Shown here piece after piece: positions 17,962-26,802 of a stretch of DNA of 64,000 bases. A program made the position numbers and the translations under genes. Source of the stretch: an uncultured Lachnospiraceae bacterium (GTDB lineage: Bacteria > Bacillota > Clostridia > Lachnospirales > Lachnospiraceae); assembly GCA_902775895.1 (NCBI GenBank), contig CACYNO010000001.1, positions 549,385 through 613,384 on the forward strand, given 5' to 3'. The notes beneath the pieces are model-generated. The model ran no database searches, was not told the origin of the DNA, and was given only the letters and a program-made list of their open reading frames with translations. How positions within the stretch are numbered: position 1 is the first letter of the stretch; each line of letters opens with the position of its first letter.

Positions 17962-17975
17962 CTCACATGTTCGCG

Positions 17976-19520
17976 TCAGCAGACCCTCTTGGACGAACCG
18001 TTCCCAAGTCGCTCCGCCCATGGCATCATCAGGTCCTCCCGCCTTCCGAACATATCCTTCTGCATGCCGATGGTATCATCAAAAACCATCGTCTGGCGGT
18101 CATCCCCCGAGAACTTCTTCCACTCGTATTTGCCGGTGGAGGGATTACCCGTCCGGGCGAAATTGGTCCACATCTCCTTTACAACATGGCGGAACTCGCA
18201 ATCTTCGGCCGAAACGATCTCTCCACTTCCCATCGGGTCCGGCATGCAATTGTCGAACAGGTACGGAAGCTCGGCCGCGTGTATCACGCCAAGATATTCG
18301 GTTGTCACCGGTTTCCTGACGAAGTACATGTAGGTGTTGCCGCCGGCGGCAGAGTGCCTGATGGCCATATCGGTGTTACCTGCGCGGAAGTTGATGTCGT
18401 TGCAGTACTGCTCCAGCCTTCTCAATTCGCTTTCGTTTTCGAGGGTAGCCATGAACTTATCGAACATAGCCTTCTCCTGTTCATTTAGCAGCGCGCGATC
18501 CCTCTTGGCGATCCACCTCAGCGTCTCTGTGTAGTTTTCTTCACCGCCCTCCAAGGGAATGAAGTACCTTAGCTCGTCCAGGTTAGACCCGATCAACAGA
18601 TCGATCTTGGATCTCTTCTCATCTCCCCACATCCCGTACATAACCGCTCGGTCCTCAGGCAGCGTGACGCCGTCAAGAAGCGGGAAGTTGGCAGCTCCCA
18701 GAAGGCAGTTCTTGTCTATGGCAGTTGCTTTTGCATATACTTCCACAAGCTCCTCAGTTGAGAGTTCCATCAGCTCGTCCATGGTCCGGCAGCCCGCTGC
18801 GGTCAGGAAGTTCTGGGTTACATGGATGCCGTGCTCCATAGTATCTGTGTAGGCGATGTTGGCGCTCTGTGCGATGCATCTCTTAAACAGCCCTTCGCTT
18901 CCGTCGATGAGCGGGAGGAACGTTACGCTTGCCGAGCCTGCCGACTCGCCGAAAATCGTCACGTTGTCCGGATCACCGCCGAACCCGGCGATGTTTTTCT
19001 GTACCCATCTGAGGGCCTCAAGCTGGTCGAGAAGGCCGAGGTTACCTGCCTCCTTGAAGTTTTCTCCTCCCGGAACCCGCTCGAAGTTCATGAATCCCAG
19101 GAAACCGAGCCTGTAGTCAATGGACACGAACAGGATGTCGGGGCACTGTTTGGCAATACTGGTAAGATCATAAAGGGGCGACGCCTGGGATTCTGCGCAG
19201 AAACCGCCGCCGTGGATCCAAACCATGACAGGCTTCTTGCTGTCAGTACAGCCGGTATTGCAATATACGTTAAGCACAAGGCAGTCCTCGCCAAACTCCG
19301 CTGTTCCCATGGAGTCGTTCAAAGGTCCGATAGGAACGGGACCGGGTTTTGTTGCGTCGTACACGCCGTCATCGTCTGCGGCAGGAAGGGCTTTTTTCCA
19401 GCGAAGCTCACCCACCGGCTGGGTTGCGTAGGGAATACCCTTCCAGATTATCAGTTCGTCAGACTCCTTGCCGATGAATGTACCGTTGTTACACTTAACC
19501 GCATTGTTGTTGTCACTCAT
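17976..19520 (-). CDS. Type-B carboxylesterase (paralogue 1)
   Basis: 514-aa type-B carboxylesterase/lipase, an alpha/beta hydrolase that cleaves carboxylic esters. Visible: VMVWIHGGGFC (oxyanion hole), nucleophile elbow TIFGESAGSASV, acid residue in SNLDELRYF, and the catalytic His in VIHAAELPYLF. No signal peptide is seen, so it is cytoplasmic. An AGGAGG site precedes the start. It is a tandem paralogue of the next gene; shared stretches include FGGDPDNVTIFG and SVPGGENFK/RVPGGENFK. GC looks higher by eye than in the housekeeping genes, which may hint at transfer. A REP-like element follows the stop codon. Confidence 0.93.
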   Translation of the reverse strand: MSDNNNAVKCNNGTFIGKESDELIIWKGIPYATQPVGELRWKKALPAADDDGVYDATKPGPVPIGPLNDSMGTAEFGEDCLVLNVYCNTGCTDSKKPVMVWIHGGGFCAESQASPLYDLTSIAKQCPDILFVSIDYRLGFLGFMNFERVPGGENFKEAGNLGLLDQLEALRWVQKNIAGFGGDPDNVTIFGESAGSASVTFLPLIDGSEGLFKRCIAQSANIAYTDTMEHGIHVTQNFLTAAGCRTMDELMELSTEELVEVYAKATAIDKNCLLGAANFPLLDGVTLPEDRAVMYGMWGDEKRSKIDLLIGSNLDELRYFIPLEGGEENYTETLRWIAKRDRALLNEQEKAMFDKFMATLENESELRRLEQYCNDINFRAGNTDMAIRHSAAGGNTYMYFVRKPVTTEYLGVIHAAELPYLFDNCMPDPMGSGEIVSAEDCEFRHVVKEMWTNFARTGNPSTGKYEWKKFSGDDRQTMVFDDTIGMQKDMFGRREDLMMPWAERLGNGSSKRVC

Positions 19521-19654
19521 TGTTTTATCCTCCTTTCATTGAAAGCCGTATGTCATATGTTGTAAATCGTATGTCCTTGTTATTTGCTGACGATATTTAG
19601 TTTTTAGATTTTTCTGCAGATTTACTGCGAGGCTTGTCTATATGCCAACAGCGC

Positions 19655-21304
19655 TTAGGAATTCTGCCCGCGTGCGGCTACGATGTCTAAAAGGTAATGG
19701 GGTGTAAAGTACTTATCCATGAACTGGTAGTAACCCACCAGTGGGAGCACAGCCTTGTACTGGTCAGCCAGCAGACCATGTTTGATTTTTATGTCACCCG
19801 GTCCGGCAATGTCTAATACGTTCGGATCGTCGGCAGTGTAAGCTTTCCATTCGATTTCGTCTGTGGACGGGTTGCCGCATCGTGCGAAATTGGTCCACAT
19901 CTGCTGAACGGCCGTGAAGATCTCATCGGAGTTGTTCGTGCCGTTGAAGGGGCTGTTTGTTCCGATGCCGCGAAGGTCGAACACGAACATCAGCTCCACG
20001 GAATGTGCTGCTCCTATATCCGGATCGCTTCCCGGATACGACCAGTAGTAGCAGAATGTCTTGTTGAACTTGCTTTGCGCATCCAGCTGCAGGAGCATGG
20101 GAACCCTGAACATAAGCTCATTTATGAACTCCGTCTCCACAAGTCCCTCCCCCGGTGTCCTGCAGACCCGCTGGAATTCCTCGTAATACTTCTTGTCCTC
20201 TTCCTTAAGATAGGGAACCGCGTCACCTACTGCGCGCTGAGCGAATATCTTTTGCTCTTCAAAGGTCAGACTGGCGCCCTCGCCCATGAACAGCCTGGCC
20301 TCGTCGGCCGTGCTGCCTGCCATGATGGATATGTCCTTTGCGTAGCCCTTCTTGTACAGCTCAATGGGCGCCTCGGGGAGCACCTCAGTTCCGTAGTAGG
20401 GACAGGACGTGAAAACGCCAACTGCTTCGACATACGCCTTCTGGAGTTCTTCTTCGCTCAGCGCCATGATGTCGTCCATGGTCTTGCAGCCGGTGTACTC
20501 CAGCAGCGCCTTAGTCTTTCCCTGCGCTGATTCGCATTCCACCGGGAAGGCCAGTGTGGTGGATCCGCTCTGGGCAATGACCTTTTGGAAATACCGGTTC
20601 GCCTCCTTGAGGACCGGCAGAATGGATACCGAGCCACCGCCGGCGCTTTGCCCGAATATGGTCACATTGTCCGGGTCGCCACCGAATGCGGCGATATTCT
20701 CGTGCACCCACCTGAGGGCCATCGCCTGATCCAGCAGACCGTTGCAGGGCGCCGTCTTGAAATTTTCGCCTCCGGGCACCGATGAAAAGTCCATGAATCC
20801 GTACATGTTCAGGCGGTAGTTGATATTTACCATGATGATGTCACTCTGCCTCTGGACGAGGTTGGCTCCGCTGTAGGATGCCTGTGAGCCCGAGCCCACA
20901 ACGTACGCCCCGCCGTGTATCCACACCATGACCGGCTTCTCCTCAGTCTTATCGTCGGCGTTGACCCAAATGTTCAGGTAGAGGCAGTCCTCGGATTCCT
21001 GCCTCTGTATGCAATCGTCATAGCCGAGCGAGCCGAAAGCGCCTTTTCCATAGTACTTAGCCTCGAAGACCCGGTCGTCCGCATCCACATACTCCGGTGC
21101 CTTGAAGCGGCGCTCCCCTACGGGTGGTTTCGCATATGGGATACCCAGCCACGATGCAACCCCGTGTTCCTCGGTTCCGACGAAGGTGCCGTTTACGCAC
21201 TTCACGGCATGGGTCTCGTCGTAGTCTCCCGTGATCTCGTTGTTCAAGGTCTTGTAAGACTCTAACCTGACCAGATCCTTGAATTCCCTTTTCATGTCAC
21301 TCAT
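19655..21304 (-). CDS. Type-B carboxylesterase (paralogue 2)
   Basis: 549-aa type-B carboxylesterase. Motifs: VMVWIHGGAYVVG, nucleophile elbow TIFGQSAGGGSV, acid residue in STADEARLF and His in AAHSVELMFVFD. It carries a longer N-terminal extension (about 30 residues) than the downstream paralogue. Ribosome site AAAGGAG. The 134-nt gap between the two genes shows no recognisable element. Both keep complete catalytic triads, which suggests divergence in specificity, not decay. GC-rich codon use resembles its paralogue and differs from the 28-50 kb region. Likely transcribed with the upstream GDPD gene (21-nt gap). Confidence 0.93.
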   Translation of the reverse strand: MSDMKREFKDLVRLESYKTLNNEITGDYDETHAVKCVNGTFVGTEEHGVASWLGIPYAKPPVGERRFKAPEYVDADDRVFEAKYYGKGAFGSLGYDDCIQRQESEDCLYLNIWVNADDKTEEKPVMVWIHGGAYVVGSGSQASYSGANLVQRQSDIIMVNINYRLNMYGFMDFSSVPGGENFKTAPCNGLLDQAMALRWVHENIAAFGGDPDNVTIFGQSAGGGSVSILPVLKEANRYFQKVIAQSGSTTLAFPVECESAQGKTKALLEYTGCKTMDDIMALSEEELQKAYVEAVGVFTSCPYYGTEVLPEAPIELYKKGYAKDISIMAGSTADEARLFMGEGASLTFEEQKIFAQRAVGDAVPYLKEEDKKYYEEFQRVCRTPGEGLVETEFINELMFRVPMLLQLDAQSKFNKTFCYYWSYPGSDPDIGAAHSVELMFVFDLRGIGTNSPFNGTNNSDEIFTAVQQMWTNFARCGNPSTDEIEWKAYTADDPNVLDIAGPGDIKIKHGLLADQYKAVLPLVGYYQFMDKYFTPHYLLDIVAARGQNS

Positions 21305-21325
21305 AATTTTGTACTCCTTTCATAA

Positions 21326-23191
21326 TCACAGCAGAAACTCTATCCTGTCCCTCATAATCTCCACGTCGGTGCGTTTTTTCAGCTCCTCCTGTATCCGTAA
21401 AGCCATTGGGATCTCATCCGTGATAATGTAATCTGCTCCTGAATTCATGAAGCGTCTCATTCCGTCTTCTTTGTTGACAGTCCATACCCCCGTCTGCTTA
21501 CCTGCCATTTTCATCTGCAAGATCTGCCAGAAGGTGGACATGTCTTCTTCCATCAGTATCATGTCACAGTTCATCTTTGAAATATCCCCGAAGCCTCCGA
21601 AGATCAGGACGCCCGTTTTAAACTCGGGATAAGTCTTTTTTGTATAATCCAATACATCATAATCAAGAGAAATAAATACGACCTCATCCGTCATATCCCT
21701 TTCGCGTGCGGCTGAAACAGCATCGTCTGCCATTTGCTCATCCACGCTTGCTCCTTTGAACTCGACAAACGCGGTAATCCTTCCCTTACACCTGTCAAGA
21801 AGTTCCTCCATGGTCGGGACCTCCAGCAGTGCGCCACTTCCCGTTGTATCCTTTATGCGAAGTTCTTTTACTTCCTCAAGTGTCATCTCGTCCGGCTTCT
21901 TGTCCACGCCTGTCAGACGGGCAAATGACTTGTCATGATTTATTACGTATTTACCGTCCTTTGTGCGCTGGATATCTGTTTCCGCTGCGTATACTTCCAT
22001 TTTTACCGACTCGTCAACTCCCTCAAGGGAATTCTCCGAGGCCATGTTTCCTCCGGTCCGGTGGGCTATGATACGTGGTATACTGTCTTTATCAAACAAG
22101 GGTATCTGACTGTAAAACACTCCGATAAGAACAGCACCTGCGGCAATTCCTCCGAGAACGGCAAAGAAAGCGACCTTTCGCAAAACAAATCTTTTCTCCG
22201 AATGTTCGGTACTTTTTTCCGGCTCTCTTCCGGTATACACGAAATAACGTTCCGTCAGTTTTACCATGATATTACTGGCCACCAGAAGGATCACGAAAGT
22301 ATTTACATAACGACCCAGCAGTATACAGAGAGCCCCGGCGATGCGGTATCCCATTACAGAGCCGTCAGCCGCAGTAAGACCACCCTTGGTAACGTCGATA
22401 ACCTGACCTGCCGGAAGGTCCTGACCTACTATCTTCATGATGTAGTCAGGGAGAACCTTGCACACGAAATGTGAAGCTATCAGGATCAATGCGGAATAAA
22501 TGATGATAATGATAAATTTTTTAAAAAGATCCTTCCAGTTGGCTTTTACCAGAGATACTGACCGTTTCAGAGCATCCCCCGCTTTCATGTCATCCAGCAG
22601 CATGGCGTGTATCGCAAATATCCAACGGATCGCAACAATTACAAGTGCCGCGATACCAGCTATGTACAGGATTGCTAAAAGGGGCTTGGAAAAGATCACG
22701 CTCATTATGAAATTGGGCATACGAAAAGATTCCGTAAGGCTTATGGAAAATCCTATACCGCACAGCGGAACAGCAACCGTGATAAAAAGCGCTATCAACA
22801 GACCCTTCGGAGAAAGAAAATGTTTAACAGACTTAAATCCCTTTCCAATCTCACGAAAGACATGGCTTTCCTGCCCTCTAAGGATGTCATTACTCAGATG
22901 TATCTGCCCAAGTATCTCAAATACTATAAAGACCATGATCATAGCGACACTTAGGATTATGTAGACGGGAAGACGCCAACTGAACATCTGCTCCATATTT
23001 GCTGTGGTAATAGGTGCACCGGATGAATCCACCAACGCCGACATCAGATTATCCAGCAATAAAGCAGGTGCCGCCAAAAGCAATATGGAAATGATCCGGT
23101 ACCGCCATATCTCAACAGCTACTCCGAAATAAGACCTTTTTCTTCTCCGGCGCCCGGATCTTTTCTCTTTTCGGGCATCACTAGTTTGCAT
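21326..23191 (-). CDS. Membrane glycerophosphodiester phosphodiesterase
   Basis: 621-aa protein. Residues 1-345 form a multi-pass membrane domain of the GDPD-associated type, with about eight hydrophobic stretches and a basic RRRRKR start. After the last segment, a GDPD catalytic domain begins with IIAHRTGGNMASENS; then ETDIQ supplies acidic metal ligands and INHDKSFARLTG the second His. The enzyme cleaves glycerophosphodiesters, such as deacylated phospholipids or teichoic-acid units, to glycerol 3-phosphate and an alcohol. It is outward-facing if the membrane domain follows the usual topology (inference). GGGAGG precedes the start. Its neighbours are the DUF308 protein and carboxylesterases, consistent with lipid ester breakdown. 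Confidence 0.9.
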   Translation of the reverse strand: MQTSDARKEKRSGRRRRKRSYFGVAVEIWRYRIISILLLAAPALLLDNLMSALVDSSGAPITTANMEQMFSWRLPVYIILSVAMIMVFIVFEILGQIHLSNDILRGQESHVFREIGKGFKSVKHFLSPKGLLIALFITVAVPLCGIGFSISLTESFRMPNFIMSVIFSKPLLAILYIAGIAALVIVAIRWIFAIHAMLLDDMKAGDALKRSVSLVKANWKDLFKKFIIIIIYSALILIASHFVCKVLPDYIMKIVGQDLPAGQVIDVTKGGLTAADGSVMGYRIAGALCILLGRYVNTFVILLVASNIMVKLTERYFVYTGREPEKSTEHSEKRFVLRKVAFFAVLGGIAAGAVLIGVFYSQIPLFDKDSIPRIIAHRTGGNMASENSLEGVDESVKMEVYAAETDIQRTKDGKYVINHDKSFARLTGVDKKPDEMTLEEVKELRIKDTTGSGALLEVPTMEELLDRCKGRITAFVEFKGASVDEQMADDAVSAARERDMTDEVVFISLDYDVLDYTKKTYPEFKTGVLIFGGFGDISKMNCDMILMEEDMSTFWQILQMKMAGKQTGVWTVNKEDGMRRFMNSGADYIITDEIPMALRIQEELKKRTDVEIMRDRIEFLL

Positions 23192-23216
23192 ATCTTATTC
23201 CTCCCAGATAAATGTT

Positions 23217-23729
23217 TTACCTTTCACACTCTCCGTATATACTTCCCACAGTGATCAGGCTTAGTCCTGTCTCAATAAGGAAGATACCTATAAGGATCCC
23301 TACTGCGAACATTTCCACCTGAGGAAAAATAAATGAAATAACTCCGGCAGCCAGACCGAATATTCCTGAAGCGAGACCGTACCCCCAACCCGGGAGTTCT
23401 TTTCTGCGCCTGATGGAAATATAGATACTTGCGATTCCCTGGACTATGAACCATATTGCGATAAATATCAGTATCAGATAGTCAAAGACAAGGGTTGCGC
23501 CCGGTCTGAATACCGCAAGAAAGCCGACAAAGATCGCCAGGATAGATGAAATATATGCGAGAACACCGGCTCTTTTCTGTATGGAACGGATCAGTGCGAT
23601 GATCCCGTATATAAAAAGCATTATTCCGATGATATAGCCGGCCGCCATAAATGTGGCAAAAGGTGTAAAAATGCAAAATACCCCGCCGACAGACAGGATA
23701 ATTCCGACAATGATTGATAAAACAGCCAT
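23217..23729 (-). CDS. DUF308/HdeD-family membrane protein
   Basis: 170-aa protein with about six short hydrophobic helices and the repeated pattern of HdeD/DUF308 proteins (GIILSVGGVFCIFTP, IGIMLFIYGIIALIRSI, GIASIYISIRRRKELPGW, GIFLIETGLSLI). Members are stress-linked membrane proteins of unknown mechanism. AGGAGG site before the start. It is 25 nt upstream of the GDPD gene and so first in that minus-strand operon. Confidence 0.85.
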   Translation of the reverse strand: MAVLSIIVGIILSVGGVFCIFTPFATFMAAGYIIGIMLFIYGIIALIRSIQKRAGVLAYISSILAIFVGFLAVFRPGATLVFDYLILIFIAIWFIVQGIASIYISIRRRKELPGWGYGLASGIFGLAAGVISFIFPQVEMFAVGILIGIFLIETGLSLITVGSIYGECER

Positions 23730-23866
23730 TTTAACCGCCTCCTTTTATTCTGAACAATTGTCCCTTTTTTACACCTTTATTTTACTCTTTCAAACGTTAA
23801 AAAACCGTTAAAATGAGAAAAAAATAACAAATAAAAATAACTTTTTCTGTCCCTCTTTTTTAATAA

Positions 23867-23894
23867 AAAAAACGGTCAGAGCTGACCGTTTTTT
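23867..23894. terminator. Bidirectional terminator hairpin
   Basis: CGGTCAG and CTGACCG pair around 2 nt, with A6 before and T6 after. It ends transcription from both sides, including the minus-strand frame at 23901-24185. Confidence 0.85.
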
Positions 23895-23900
23895 GCCGTA

Positions 23901-24185
23901 TCAAAAATATTTATTTCTACATTGCCTTTCATATCCCTCTCTTACAGGTTCTTCGGGCTTGGTGAACAATTTTCCTAAAGGATGTGCATACCAATTCTCC
24001 ACACCACCGTCGTCATTGAGAATCTCTATCATAGCTCCGGGCTGGATCACATTATAGTGCCGGACTTCCCTCCAGCCTGCATCGGGATCTCTTTGTTCGG
24101 GTCGGCCTTCCTTTAGAGATCGTTCAGGGTATCGATGCGCTCCCGCACAGTTGACGTTTTTTGAATTTTTATACAACAAAAACAA
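23901..24185 (-). pseudogene. Orphan gene fragment, unknown
   Basis: 94-codon frame opening with TTG and lacking a ribosome site. It encodes a polar peptide with QRDPDAGWREVRHYNVIQ and WYAHPLGKLFTKP, which reads like coding sequence. I do not recognise it. The terminator at 23867-23894 lies just past its stop, and a second hairpin (24195-24225) lies just before its start, so it appears cut off from any upstream promoter. Most likely the 3' remnant of a larger lost gene. Confidence 0.35.
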
Positions 24186-24194
24186 ATATAAAAA

Positions 24195-24225
24195 CAGGGT
24201 TCGGTTTATATAACCGACAACCCTG
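24195..24225 (-). terminator. Terminator of the 37-aa gene
   Basis: CAGGGTT pairs with AACCCTG, with an inner CGGTT/AACCG stem, followed on the minus strand by a T-rich tract. It starts 3 nt after the stop of the 37-codon gene. Confidence 0.7.
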
Positions 24226-24227
24226 TC

Positions 24228-24341
24228 TTATTGTTTATCCTTCTTATCAAGCAGATTAAGTGAATTATTCAGGTTTATTGCCGCAAGACAAAGCGAAGTC
24301 AGGGCAATAAGCAGAACAACAATTGCAAATCTCTTATTCAT
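24228..24341 (-). CDS. 37-aa single-span membrane peptide
   Basis: Short gene with a clear ribosome site (AAAGGAG, 9 nt before ATG 24341) and its own terminator. It encodes MNKRFAIVVLLIALTS, a hydrophobic continuation SLCLAAINLNN, and a charged tail ending LLDKKDKQ: a basic start, one membrane helix and a hydrophilic tail. No lipobox is present, although a Cys occurs in the helix. Family unknown. It is divergently arranged with the histidine kinase gene at 24567, 225 nt away, so it may be a membrane accessory of that system (inference). Confidence 0.65.
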   Translation of the reverse strand: MNKRFAIVVLLIALTSLCLAAINLNNSLNLLDKKDKQ

Positions 24342-24531
24342 ATTCTTTTTCTCCTTTTATGCGTTAAAAAATGATATCTTTGTATTCTTTTTTTAAGTAT
24401 ATCAAAAACCATCTTTTTATACAAACGACACTCTTATTTATTTTGTTGCAGGTCAGATAACCATGATAAAACTTCTGAATGAAACAGAAAAGCTGCCCTT
24501 CGGATTATCAGTAGCGGGACTTTTTTATATA

Positions 24532-24540
24532 TGCTAAAAT
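24532..24540 (+). promoter_or_regulatory. Extended -10 element of the sensor kinase gene
   Basis: TGCTAAAAT, an extended -10 form (TG-N-TAAAAT), 26 nt before the kinase start codon. No good -35 hexamer was found, as is usual for extended -10 promoters. Confidence 0.4.
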
Positions 24541-24566
24541 ACTTTAACATAAACAGGAGTAAAAAA

Positions 24567-25976
24567 ATGGATAGAATGCAGGTCCTTGCGAAAAAAAACA
24601 GCCGATTATCTTACTATATCGTTCTGGCGATCATGTGCTTCGCTATTTTTCTCGCCATTGAAGCCGCTGTCAATAATAATATCGTGCGTAACGAATTCGC
24701 ATTTTCCAATACTATTGTTGACATTGTCTGTCTGTTTTTTGCCCTGCTGCTGTTTGGCTTCTCTTTTTCAAAAGCAGGAGATAAAAAAAAGCCGGCTCTG
24801 GCTTTTAAGGTGCTGGTCACACTTGTTTTTGCCACGATATTTTTTTCAGCTCTTGCAAACAGCATTTACGGAATACCGGAAAGATATATCCTGCTCAATT
24901 TATTTGTTACACTGAGTTATATCGTTTCGGGAACCTTTTATCTGGCGCTCTGGGGTTATCAGAAACAATTCATTAAGAACTCAAAAATGACACTGACTGT
25001 CACGGTCCTGATAACCTCAGTAATGTTGTCCTATATAGCAGCCGTGATCATCAATCTTTTCATGCCTGTCACTTTTATCATCACGCCACAGGGTCTTTAT
25101 GATGAAACTGTTTTTGATCTTGCCAGCTTTATGATGAATTGTTTCTGCCTTACTACCCTGTGTATAGCTACATTTAACTCAGGTATGAACCTTAAGAAAA
25201 AGCTGTCATTTACAAGCTTTCTTCTGGTTCCTGCCATCCATACAGTCCTTATCCTGCTTTACATTGTTTTGGGCTGGGATATAATACTGACATCCATAAC
25301 ATCTGCCGCAATGATATTAACTCTTTATATCATTTTTTTTAACATACATATCGAGATGGAAAATGAGATCATACATCAGGAAAAGGAACAGATAAGGCTC
25401 CAGTTTTCAGCCATGTTATCCCAGATACAGCCGCATTTTGTTTACAATTCCCTGTCAGTTATCGCCGCACTTTGCGAAGAAGATCCCGGGCTTGCCGCTG
25501 AGGCTGCCAATACATTTTCGGATTATCTTCGTAAAAATATTGATTTTGCAAATAAAAACAATCCTGTTTCTTTCCCGGAAGAATTAAACCATATAAAAAC
25601 ATATATATGGCTGGAACAGCTAAGGTTCCCAAACAAATTAAAGGCGGAATATGACATAAGATGCACTGACTTTTATGTCCCCGCGCTGTCCGTACAGCCT
25701 CTTGCGGAAAATGCCGTAAAGCACGGCATTTGCAAGACCAAGTCCGGAGGAACGGTCAGGATAAGTTCATTTGAAGATGACCTGTATTACGTCATTACTG
25801 TTACGGATGACGGCGCAGGGTTTGACGCTTCAAAGCCGGTTCAGGACGGAAAACAGCATGTAGGTATAGAAAATGCCCGTTTCAGGATCAGGGAAATGTT
25901 TAACGGAAGTCTGGATATAGAAAGCAGGCCGGGAGACGGCACAACCGTAACTATTAAGATACCGAAAAGGAAATAA
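24567..25976 (+). CDS. LytS-like membrane sensor histidine kinase
   Basis: 469-aa kinase of the His_kinase (LytS/YesM) type. The N-terminal 260 residues contain about seven to eight hydrophobic spans, a 7TM-like sensor with no large extracellular domain. The phosphoacceptor motif is LSQIQPHFVYNSLS, and the ATPase domain has LAENAVKHGICK, DDGAGF and GIENARFRI. It would sense a signal in the membrane and phosphorylate the adjacent response regulator, 4 nt downstream. The start at 24567 is chosen for AGGAG 7 nt upstream; an upstream in-frame ATG at 24531 overlaps the -10 element. The signal is unknown. Confidence 0.9.
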   Translation: MDRMQVLAKKNSRLSYYIVLAIMCFAIFLAIEAAVNNNIVRNEFAFSNTIVDIVCLFFALLLFGFSFSKAGDKKKPALAFKVLVTLVFATIFFSALANSIYGIPERYILLNLFVTLSYIVSGTFYLALWGYQKQFIKNSKMTLTVTVLITSVMLSYIAAVIINLFMPVTFIITPQGLYDETVFDLASFMMNCFCLTTLCIATFNSGMNLKKKLSFTSFLLVPAIHTVLILLYIVLGWDIILTSITSAAMILTLYIIFFNIHIEMENEIIHQEKEQIRLQFSAMLSQIQPHFVYNSLSVIAALCEEDPGLAAEAANTFSDYLRKNIDFANKNNPVSFPEELNHIKTYIWLEQLRFPNKLKAEYDIRCTDFYVPALSVQPLAENAVKHGICKTKSGGTVRISSFEDDLYYVITVTDDGAGFDASKPVQDGKQHVGIENARFRIREMFNGSLDIESRPGDGTTVTIKIPKRK

Positions 25977-25980
25977 GACC

Positions 25981-26802
25981 ATGAGAATAATTACCGTAGA
26001 GGATGAATATACGCTTCTTAAGCATCTTACAAAATGTGTCCGGGAAGTCCTGCCCGAAGCTGATGTCTTTGCCTTTGAAAATTCCGACGATGTTCTTGCT
26101 TCGTTACAGAACGGAAAAACTGATATGGCTTTTCTTGATATCGAGATCGGAGATATGAACGGGATCGAGCTGGCAAAAAAAATAAAATCTGTACATCCTG
26201 ACTGCGATATAATTTTCTGCACGGGGTACAGCAGCTATGCAACCCAGGCTTTTGATCTGGGGGCCAGCGATTATCTGATGAAGCCTATTACTAAAGAAAA
26301 GATACAACACGCTTTAACATATCTCCGCCATAACACGGTCCGGCGGATTGCGGAGGAAAAACTATATATAAGGTGTTTCGGGGAATTTGAGGTCTTTTAC
26401 GAGGGTGAGCCGGTGGCTTCATTTACAAAACGGGCAAAAGAGCTTCTGGCATTTCTCGTTGACAGAGCCGGGGCGCTTTGTGATTCAACTGAGATCAAGA
26501 GCACTGTCTTTTACAATAATGCAGACTCTTATCTCAGAGTCGCAAAAAAGGATCTTGAAAAAACCCTGGCGGAGATCGGCGCGGAGGATATTCTGATCAA
26601 AAGGTGGGGACATCTGGGTATAAAAAAGGAACTGACCAAATGTGATTATTTTGAATACCTTAACGGCGAACCGGGGGCGCTGAATCTTTATAAGGGCGCG
26701 TATATGCTGCAATATGACTGGGCAAAACCGACCCTTATGCGTCTGAACTCTTCTTCGTCCGGTATTCACGCCATTGAAGAAGATGATTTTAAAGCGCCCT
26801 GA
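25981..26802 (+). CDS. Response regulator with SARP/BTAD-like output
   Basis: 273-aa regulator. The receiver domain covers residues 1-120 with acidic pocket EDE at 7-9, phosphoacceptor Asp53 in AFLDIEIGD and Lys in YLMKPI. The C-terminal half begins LYIRCFGEFEVFYEGEP, continues FTKRAKELLAFLVDRAG and ends ALNLYKGAYMLQYDW. This is the winged-helix and start of the bacterial transcriptional activator domain seen in SARP proteins, unlike the LytTR or AraC domains usual for LytS partners. Likely an activator of unknown targets. The gene ends 14 nt inside the convergent radical SAM gene. Confidence 0.85.
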   Translation: MRIITVEDEYTLLKHLTKCVREVLPEADVFAFENSDDVLASLQNGKTDMAFLDIEIGDMNGIELAKKIKSVHPDCDIIFCTGYSSYATQAFDLGASDYLMKPITKEKIQHALTYLRHNTVRRIAEEKLYIRCFGEFEVFYEGEPVASFTKRAKELLAFLVDRAGALCDSTEIKSTVFYNNADSYLRVAKKDLEKTLAEIGAEDILIKRWGHLGIKKELTKCDYFEYLNGEPGALNLYKGAYMLQYDWAKPTLMRLNSSSSGIHAIEEDDFKAP

